Shown here piece after piece: positions 57,442 to 64,000 of a DNA stretch of 64,000 nucleotides. Origin of the DNA: Calliphora vicina (taxonomy: Eukaryota > Arthropoda > Insecta > Diptera > Calliphoridae); contig NC_088784.1 of NCBI RefSeq assembly GCF_958450345.1, positions 83,043,747 to 83,107,746 on the forward strand, written 5' to 3'. How positions within the stretch are numbered: the first letter of the stretch is position 1; each line of letters starts with the position of its first letter. The notes under the pieces were generated by a model. That model did no database searches, was not told the origin of the DNA, and was given only the letters and a program-made list of their open reading frames with translations. The position numbers and the translations under genes were made by a program.

Positions 57442-57452
57442 GGGGGCCGGAA
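57442..57452 (+). other. Polypurine tract of BEL element
   Basis: GGGGGCCGGAA directly abuts the 3' LTR. It is purine-rich apart from CC. Confidence 0.6.
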
Positions 57453-57889
57453 TGTTCAGCATTAACATCAATTGATGAAACACCCTCTAATATGTCCTAA
57501 CGGACCCTTTTTTTTTCTCATACTTATCTCATTTTCTTTATACTTACTTATTCATGTACTAAAATACCCATGATTAGCTTTAAGAAATTATTTACACTCA
57601 CTTAGTTTCGATCAGTTGCCTCGTCAACATTAACATAGTAGACAAACATTAAAGTGAACATTCAAAGTGTAACAAAAACAAAACATTGTAAAACAAAAAC
57701 AATTGTAACATAAAACAAAAAGTGAATTTAAATTAAACAAAACACGAATAAAATAAAAACAAAATTGAATTTAAATAAATAAAACAAACAATACAAATTA
57801 AAACCAAAACAAACAAAAGGGTTTTTATTTATAACAAAAAACTACATAAAAAGAACCAGCCTACAAGACAAAACATACAACATCAAACA
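57453..57889 (+). repeat. 3' LTR of BEL/Pao element
   Basis: 437 bp, one T longer in the T-run and A instead of C in AAACAA(A/C)ACACG compared with the 5' LTR. Confidence 0.95.
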
Positions 57890-58411
57890 GAATTTTTAAA
57901 TTGAAAATCTGATATTTTTGGATTCGTAATTGATATTGCTCTGAAATCTTTTGTATATTGTTGGTAATTTAGTTGTCTACCTAACAAAAGAAATTCGAGT
58001 CCATTCGGTCCAAAAGTGTGCCCTATATTTTTAAAAAAGCGGACCAAGGTATGGCAAAATTTTAAAATTTCAATTTTAAAATGCCTATAACTAGGAAATT
58101 ATAAGAGATAAATAGCATACTCACGCAAGTTTTTTCAAGACCTAGCCGAGCGCTTTCCAAAAATATAAAACTCTTTGAAATCGGATGGGAAACAAAAAAA
58201 TGGCACGTGTTTAAAAATTTTACATGTCGAAGGTACCCTAATTTGAGCCACCATAGCGCCGCCCCTGGATTATTTGTAGGGCCCATTTTAATAACTTAAA
58301 CTCTAAAACTCCTTGGCTACGTCCAGTTCAAATATTATCCCGATCGTAACAGCCGTTTAGAAATGCCAGATTTATTTCCAAAAAATTTCGATTCTGACCC
58401 ACTATGTACTG

Positions 58412-58560
58412 TTTAATTACATTGGAATCAGTTCGACGATAGACCTTTGATTGTTTGGCCAACTTTTTGTAGGACCATGTTGGGTTTTGTTGAAAATATT
58501 TAGTAATTTTAGTACGCACATTTTTCTCGTCACTTATTTTAATTAGATTAACAAATTTTT
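58412..58560 (-). pseudogene. Tc1-like transposase first-HTH fragment (5' part of the split gene)
   Basis: Minus strand from about 58555: VRTKITKYFQQNPTWSYKKL, AKQSKVYRRTDSNVIKQ. This is the first helix-turn-helix (QNPxxSxRKLAKKxKVSxxTVxxVIKxY) of a Tc1-type transposase. It breaks off at the TACTG duplication, and the next part of the gene (RENL, GRPR motif, second HTH) resumes on the other side of the insertion at 49082. Confidence 0.7.
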
Positions 58561-58669
58561 TTAAAAAAAATAATTGACATTAAACTTAAAAAAAATCAAA
58601 TAATACTTGGGTTAAATGTTTTAAGGAAAAAGGTTTTTGCTAAGGTTTTTTCGATCTCACTCCTTAATA

Positions 58670-60420
58670 ATTAAAAATCACAAGTATTAAAAAATGTTCT
58701 GCTTCTATTCTCATATATATCATTAACAAAATCCTAGAAAGCAATTACTAAACATTTAGTAAAGACTTTTTGAAAATAACTTGTTTTAAAAATCCTCTTA
58801 AACATTTGCCATCAAATCATATTGTAAAATATTTTAATTTATTTATTCATTAATTTTTCCATAACTAGGCTACAACAAACTATAAAAATGCTGGAAAAAC
58901 TTATAATAAACATTAATTAATATGAACAACCATTCCATAAATTACCACATAAACATATTGACTGTTTAGTAACCACCTCAATTTTAATGTTTATAATTTA
59001 TATTGAATGTTTGGGTTTTAAGGCATAAAAGAGCATATGAAATATTTTGATAAATGCCTAAATAAAACCACATCCAAACAAAACCTCAACAAAAAAAGAA
59101 CAACACACAAATTCATGTTCATCCACCAACTAAGCAACCTTAACATTATAGATAAACAAGTTACAAAAATAAGGATCGGTTGGGCACTAGCGAATTCACG
59201 CTATCATTCCAAAATATTTAAATATGCCCTCTTAAGTTGGACATCGCCAATTGATATTTTTGTAAAAAATTCGCAATTTACAGGATTAAGGAACTTTGAT
59301 TTCAACAAAGTGTGTTTTGAAAGGGCCCAGTTTTATGTTTACAAATATTTAAAAAAGAAACAGTAAAAATATTTTCCTTATGACACACGACATTTGGTAG
59401 TTGTATACTCCGATATCTGAGCAATCTAAATCAGTTCGTCAATATGTTGTTACAATGAACACAGTATAGTTGCCGTAACCATGCCGAACCATTATTTTGC
59501 TCTGCCTTCATGTGTCAAATCGTATGACAGTTTTAATATTTACTCCAGTTTAGGGTGTAAACCAGTGAAAGTGTATGTCTACATGTTTGTGTATGTTAAA
59601 TAACAACAAAAAACTATAAAAAAAATCCTTTGCCACCAACAAACTACCATAATGAAAATACTTTCATTATTTTGTTAATTTACATAAAGAGTGCGAGTGG
59701 GAGGGGACAAACAAACAAATAAATTGGTGGTTTTGGGGAATACCTCACATTATTACTATTAGAATTTCTGCTAACAACTACATATGTATTGTCGCTGTTG
59801 ATTTTGTTATTAGTATTGGTATGGTAACACACACAAACACACACATGTTTGCTTTTATAGTAAAAACAATTTTTATATTTTTTTCGGTTAAACTACAATA
59901 ATAAAATTGTGGTTATATGAAGCATAATGAGTTTCATACGTATTTTTCTCTCTGTAGTTTTCATTATGTTTTATCCAGTGGTTTTCAACAAAAACTAATC
60001 ATTTGGAATTTACACATTTTTATTTTTTCAGTTTTTTTTCCATTTAGTTTCTTTCTATTGTTTTTCGTCGCCCCGAGAATGTGTTAGTAAACCAAATAAT
60101 TTTCATTACACACACACAAATGTTGGGACTTGAAGCTAAAAAGTCATTTAGTGGATAACAATGTTATGATTTAAGTTCATTATAAGCTCCATTTTACTTT
60201 ATTGTTCCGGTAAATTTTTAGCAACACATAAAACAATGCATGCTTGCACAAGAACACTAGACTGCTGCATAGAAATTAATTGGTGACTTTTTAAAGTTAT
60301 CACCAGAAATGATTGGTATTTTTACTATAGTCAAAAATAAATTGAAAATTTCTGAAATGTTCCATTTTAATGCCAAAGTTTTAGTCTCAAAAAAAACTCA
60401 AAATTATATATAACCTATTG
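58670..60420. other. Unassigned intergenic sequence
   Basis: AT-rich, mostly unique-looking. The 109-residue frame at 59037-59366 has ordinary composition but no recognisable domain. At 59435-59510 a TACAGTATAGTTGCCGTAAC...TTTTGCTCTGC stretch resembles one end of the 487-bp palindrome. Confidence 0.35.
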
Positions 60421-60429
60421 AGATCAAAT

Positions 60430-60570
60430 GTTTCCCAAATATTCTCCGTTTATCGGAGTAAAGAGTTTTCCAATAGTGACATCCGAACTTTGACAGTTAA
60501 TAGCGGTCATATTGTTGAAGCTGCATCTGTCGAATTGGCTGTCATGTGTTATAGCGTTTAACAACACGTG
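60430..60570 (+). repeat. Dispersed repeat, partner of 38385-38480
   Basis: CATATTGTTGAAGCTGCATC, TGTCGAATTGGCTGTCATG and TTATAGCGTT match the 38385 copy. The minus-strand 86-residue frame across it has no recognised family. Confidence 0.45.
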
Positions 60571-60699
60571 CAAATTATAAAATAGTTTTATCATAATAGG
60601 TGTTCTGTTCGGACAAATTTCCGCGAGCTTCGCCCATTTTACGATGAGTCCCATTTCTGGAGGAATGGGTACGTCAACAAACAATATTGTCGAATTTGG

Positions 60700-61372
60700 A
60701 CGAAATGCAACGAATGCAATCCGAGGAGATGAATTCGATGGCTCTATAAGCTAAGACTAGTTAATTAATACCATCCGACGAGATATATAATTCGGCTCTC
60801 GGTTGGCTAACGACTAATTATGGATAAATATGCGATCCGTGTGGATAAATTCTTCCGCTCTCCTCGGCTAACTATAACTTATTGGCTATGACTAGCTAAT
60901 GAGAACAATCCGATGAGATAAATGCCTCGGCTCTCGGTCGACTAACGATCAATTATGGGTAAATATAGCTTATGAATACAATCCGAGGAGATCAATTCGT
61001 AGGCTCTCGGTTGGCTAAGTATAATTTATTGGCTGTGACTAGCAGTACAATCAGACGTGATAAATTATTTGGCTCTCGGTTGACCAACGTCTAATTATGG
61101 GTAAATATAACTTATGTAAGCAATTCGAGGAGATACATTTTTCAGCTCTCGTCGGTTAGTTACTGAGTATAATCAAATGATATAAATTATTCGGCTTTCG
61201 GTTGGCTAACTACGGATTTTAACTAAGAAGTAAGCATTTTGGGTTCCAATTCGAGGAGATACATTTTTCAGCTCTCGTCGGTTAGTTACTGAGTATAATC
61301 AAATGATATAAATTATTCGGCTTTCGGTTGGCTAACTACGGATTTTAACTAAGAAGTAAGCATTTTGGGTTC
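60700..61372 (+). repeat. Satellite of about 60-65-bp monomers, with exact 126-bp duplication at the end
   Basis: Monomers follow the pattern ATCCGAGGAGATAAATT..TTCGGCTCTCGGTTGGCTAA-C-TA..TTATGGGTAAATATA. At least eight diverged copies occur from 60720. The last two dimers, 61121-61246 and 61247-61372, are identical over all 126 bp, showing a very recent duplication. Each monomer contains a GAGGAGA/CTCTCG near-palindrome. Confidence 0.9.
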
Positions 61373-61403
61373 GCCTAATCATGCTTTGTATGTAGTATAA
61401 CTA

Positions 61404-61890
61404 CACGCAGAGAAAAAATATAGTTGGGCATGGTTACTGTAACCATTTCAATATTGTTACAAGTTTTTTAACTATATTATAGTCACAGTAACCATTTACA
61501 TGATTGTGGTAACCATAGTATGGTTAACTTACGATTCACATGATTGTCTCAACCATATATATGGTTACAGTAAACATATATATGTTTGTGACAACCATTT
61601 ATATGATGAAGGACTTATCATATTATGGTGCTCTCGGCTTAAGGCTTATCATAATCTGAGAACAACATATTATGATAAAATTATTCATCATAAATATGGT
61701 TGCCACAAACATATATATGTTTACTGTAACCATATATATGGTTGAGACAATCATGTGAATCGTAAGTTAACCATATTATGGTTACCACAATCATGTAAAT
61801 GGTTACTGTGACTATAATATAGTTAAAAAACTTGTAACACTATATAAATGGTTACAGTAACCATGCCCAATTATATTTTTTCTCTGCCTG
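61404..61890. mobile_element. 487-bp palindromic foldback element, copy 2
   Basis: Same length and sequence family as 26333-26819, with the central asymmetric part inverted relative to it. Termini CACGCAGAGAAAAAATATA and TATATTTTTTCTCTGCCTG, flanked by TA (61402-61403 and 61891-61892). It is inserted about 30 bp after the satellite. Confidence 0.9.
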
Positions 61891-61892
61891 TA

Positions 61893-62545
61893 GATTGGGA
61901 CTTATGTAATAAGTATAACTAGATCGGGACTTGGATTCTTGCTTGCTTTGTTTAGGTTTTTCTCATGTAAGTCTTCCAACATAAATCAATGTAATTTGTT
62001 GTTGTGTCAGCCATAACATTTTGGAGGGAGTAATTATTTTTACTCTCAGATTTCTCTCAGTTGCGCCTCTAGTTCTCTGAAGGATCGATGTTCAGGTAAC
62101 CAATTAATATAAACAAATAGTTTTTTTCGATTTCTTTGCTGTGAGACTTAAAAGAGTAAGCGTTTAAAATCGATATGGCAGAAGACAATGGAATTCGTGG
62201 TATCAAAATGTCTTCTCCTTTATACTCTCCTTTAAGTATTTTTGCTTCGATGACGTTATTTATCAGGATTTTTTCGCAAGTCGGGTGCCATTACAAAGAC
62301 GTGGTTGGTTTATGTTTCGTAACATTATGATTACCGATCCGATTTTTAGTGGGAGATTGTGAGGCGGTAATCCTGGAAATTCCAGCGAGTTGAAAAATTC
62401 GGTTGGATAATGGACCGATTACCGAAACCACCGATTTTTACGTTCGCTCAACCAATCATGCTTTTTGTAATTTTGTGCAATGTTTAGAAACACCTTTGGG
62501 ATGAGTTTGGATTTTGATTCGATGAACTGAAAGAAAGCGATGGAA
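61893..62545. other. Unassigned sequence
   Basis: No recognised gene. The part nearest 62545 may belong to the Helitron relic but translates poorly. Confidence 0.35.
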
Positions 62546-62548
62546 AAT

Positions 62549-62790
62549 TTAATGCAGGAAATAGGTCGAAATGTCAACCGGGATTTTTCCATTGCCAATG
62601 TCCAGCAATTTTTTGAAAAATAATTCTCCAGATTGATCGTTCAGCAGCTCGATACGCATGTTCACAGTCAATTTGTGTTTATTGACGCATTTCCACAAAA
62701 CGGACGACTTTAAATCTTGTCGTTTTGTATAATGCCTCCAAATCATAGGTGGCCAAACATGCCATTGAGGGCATTGTGTTATTCTCACTA
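62549..62790 (-). pseudogene. Helitron helicase (PIF1-like) fragment
   Basis: Minus-strand frame of 79 residues. From about residue 30: SVLWKCVNKHKLTVNMRIEL, then LNDQSGELFFKKLLDIGNGK followed by IPVD. This matches the KLTxNMRVQL..D..xxxFxxxLLxIGxGxxPxD block that precedes the last helicase motifs in Helitron proteins. It ends shortly after and no other helicase motif is visible. It could come from the same Helitron family as 10153-10490. Confidence 0.7.
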
Positions 62791-63119
62791 ATACACACGC
62801 AATACGAATGTTCTCAGCAAAAACTCAAAATAAACACAAAACAAAAACAATTTAATTTAATTTAATTTTCGGTGCAAAGTACACATATCGAGCCCTTAGC
62901 GCCAAATTATCGTAAGCGACAAAACACAAATTTTACTGGAGAAGGTTTTTTTTGATTATATTGACATTTATACATAGAATTAAAAATGTTATGATGCGAT
63001 ATAATATAATATCGTTCAGGCTATTTGTCTTTTTTTCAAAAATATTGATTACTTTTGACAATTAAAAATTCATGGAATACTTTATAGAAAAATATGACAA
63101 AAAATTAGTTTTTATTGAA
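62791..63119. other. Unassigned AT-rich sequence
   Basis: Includes a TTTAATTTAATTTAATTT run at about 62850. Nothing else supported. Confidence 0.35.
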
Positions 63120-64000
63120 TTTTTACATAGATAAAAATTTTTCGAATTGAAATTAAATTTTTATTTATGAATAGTTTTTAATGAAATTTCACAGTTATGT
63201 AGATTTTTTATTTAAAATGGAAAAATAAAAACGAATTTTGAAATTTATTAACAGCAATCCCGCAATTCTTAAAAAATTATTGAAAAATTCCAAAAATGGT
63301 AATTTTTAGTTTTTTGGCTATAATAAACATACCAGCATCGGGGTTATCGGGAACCTTTACAAAATAATTAGAAACATATAGAGCCACCTATAATCGGTTA
63401 CTATATTTTGATATCGGATAAGCGATTTGAGAATTTTTGCCCTAAAATTTTATTTTACATAAAAAATAGGTGTTTTTTGAAAGGACCTGGTCCTCTCGGT
63501 AACAACAATTTTGAAATTGGTTTTCCTTTAAAATATTTTATGAAAACTTAGCTTTTAGAAAGTAGAAATTCATTATACATCCTCTTAGAAAGTTTAACTT
63601 AAAAAGAAAAATATCCTTTTTTCCCAAAAAATCAGCGAAAAATCGCCTTTTAAAAATTTTTTAAATTCAAATGCATATAACTTTGAACTTAGTCATTATT
63701 TTTAAACAATTCTTTTTCCATTTGACACATACATGTGTTGTTAGTTCAATAAAGGAAAACTGGAGAAAATCGAGAAATGTTTGGATACGCTGTTATCAAA
63801 AAACTGGAGTATTGTGGGTAAAAATGTTGAAAATTTCATTTTCAAATACGAATATCTCCTAAGCTATAATTGATAATTGATAGCTACGACAAGGTTTTCT
63901 GTAGTGCTCAATGAGGAGATTCCATATGTATATTCGGAACTCAAACCAAGAAATAATATCATTTTAAAAATGTAACATACCCGAGGTGTCATAATTTGAG
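63120..64000 (+). repeat. Dispersed repeat family P, copy 3 (runs off the window)
   Basis: Matches copy 1 (11340-11442 plus 13248-13830) in its first half and copy 2 (32640-33000) in its second half, so it bridges the two. Blocks: GAATAGTTTTTAATGA, TCGGGGTTATCGG, GGACCTGGTCC, TGCATATAACTTTGAA, GCTGTTATCAAAAAACTGG, TCTCCTAAGCTATAA. The frame at 63671-63862 is incidental. Confidence 0.65.

Larger units (their letters stand above)
50200..57889 (+). mobile_element. BEL/Pao LTR retrotransposon, 7690 bp, complete and recent
   Basis: TG...CA LTRs of 436 and 437 bp at both ends, a 5-bp duplication GAATT, a primer-binding-site-like sequence after the 5' LTR, a purine-rich tract before the 3' LTR, and an internal region coding in BEL/Pao order: Gag, protease, reverse transcriptase, RNase H, integrase. 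An extra ORF follows. The LTRs differ only by one substitution (about 50486) and one T in a T-run, so the insertion is young. It sits inside the Transib-like element. Coding DNA here is clearly less AT-rich than the surroundings. Confidence 0.97.
49088..58406. mobile_element. Transib-like non-autonomous element (middle layer), 1.6 kb without BEL
   Basis: Inverted termini about 65 bp long: CACAGTGGGGCAGAATCGAA and then ATTTTTTGGATATAAATCTG from 49088, versus CATAGTGGGTCAGAATCGAA read inward from 58406. Exact 5-bp duplication TACTG at 49083-49087 and 58407-58411. The host site is a Tc1-like transposase gene between its first HTH and GRPR motif. A 5-bp duplication and CAC-A-G/A-TG start are Transib features. 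Interior: a 530-bp palindrome (49194-49727) and sequence related to family P. No transposase. Confidence 0.75.
48368..58664 (-). mobile_element. Tc1-like element, outermost layer of a three-level nest
   Basis: Inverted termini AGGAGTGAGATCGAAAAAAT (48368) and TTTTTTCGATCTCACTCCT (ending 58664), flanked by TA (48366-48367 and 58665-58666). Transposase remnants on the minus strand lie at 58412-58560 (first HTH) and 48370-49082 (rest). Without the insertion and one duplicated TACTG the element is 973 bp, shorter than a complete Tc1-type element of about 1.3 kb, in line with internal deletions. Confidence 0.85.

Noticed and set aside
59037..59366. A 109-residue plus-strand frame
   Set aside because: Lysine- and asparagine-rich composition as expected from AT-rich DNA, with no motif, promoter or repeat context to support it.

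Overview
This 64-kb window looks like intergenic or intronic DNA from a higher (probably calyptrate) fly. The inference rests on strong AT-richness and on the mix of mobile elements: BEL/Pao, Tc1/mariner, hAT, Helitron, foldback elements, and dispersed repeats of the kind I associate with blowfly and house-fly genomes. No host gene, tRNA, rRNA or CRISPR array was recognised. Almost everything that can be interpreted is mobile DNA at different stages of decay, much of it nested.

Layout. 0-10 kb: hAT remnant, an LTR-like block with heat-shock-type motifs, LINE fragments on both strands, and an AT-rich tandem array of about 195-bp units (4750-6110). 10-18 kb: a Helitron fragment, several foldback MITEs, and a nested stack in which a 488-bp palindrome and a 1.3-kb transposon with its own broken gene sit inside an older repeat; then a second LTR-like block. 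18-30 kb: degenerate foldback repeat arrays, a cluster of Tc1/mariner relics in both orientations, a 487-bp palindrome, and a 2.4-kb foldback element with arms made of tandem subrepeats. 30-48 kb: more palindromes (one of 1.7 kb with a second palindrome in its loop), a PIF/Harbinger-like element with a nested repeat, and a second 2.4-kb-class foldback interrupted by a hAT element with a perfect 8-bp target duplication. 58-64 kb: a satellite with an exact 126-bp duplication, a second copy of the 487-bp palindrome, and a Helitron helicase relic.

The most informative region is 48366-58666. A Tc1-like element (TA duplication) is interrupted by a Transib-like non-autonomous element (5-bp duplication TACTG, termini CACAGTGG), which is itself interrupted by a young BEL/Pao LTR retrotransposon (50200-57889, 5-bp duplication GAATT, LTRs differing at two positions). 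The BEL element encodes Gag, protease and reverse transcriptase, then, after one in-frame stop, RNase H and integrase. It also has an unexpected third gene downstream of integrase: a second copy of the Gag zinc-knuckle plus retropepsin module, with the protease active-site triplet replaced. A good splice donor in the leader and a branch point plus acceptor just before this ORF suggest a spliced subgenomic mRNA. This third ORF is my best candidate for something undescribed.
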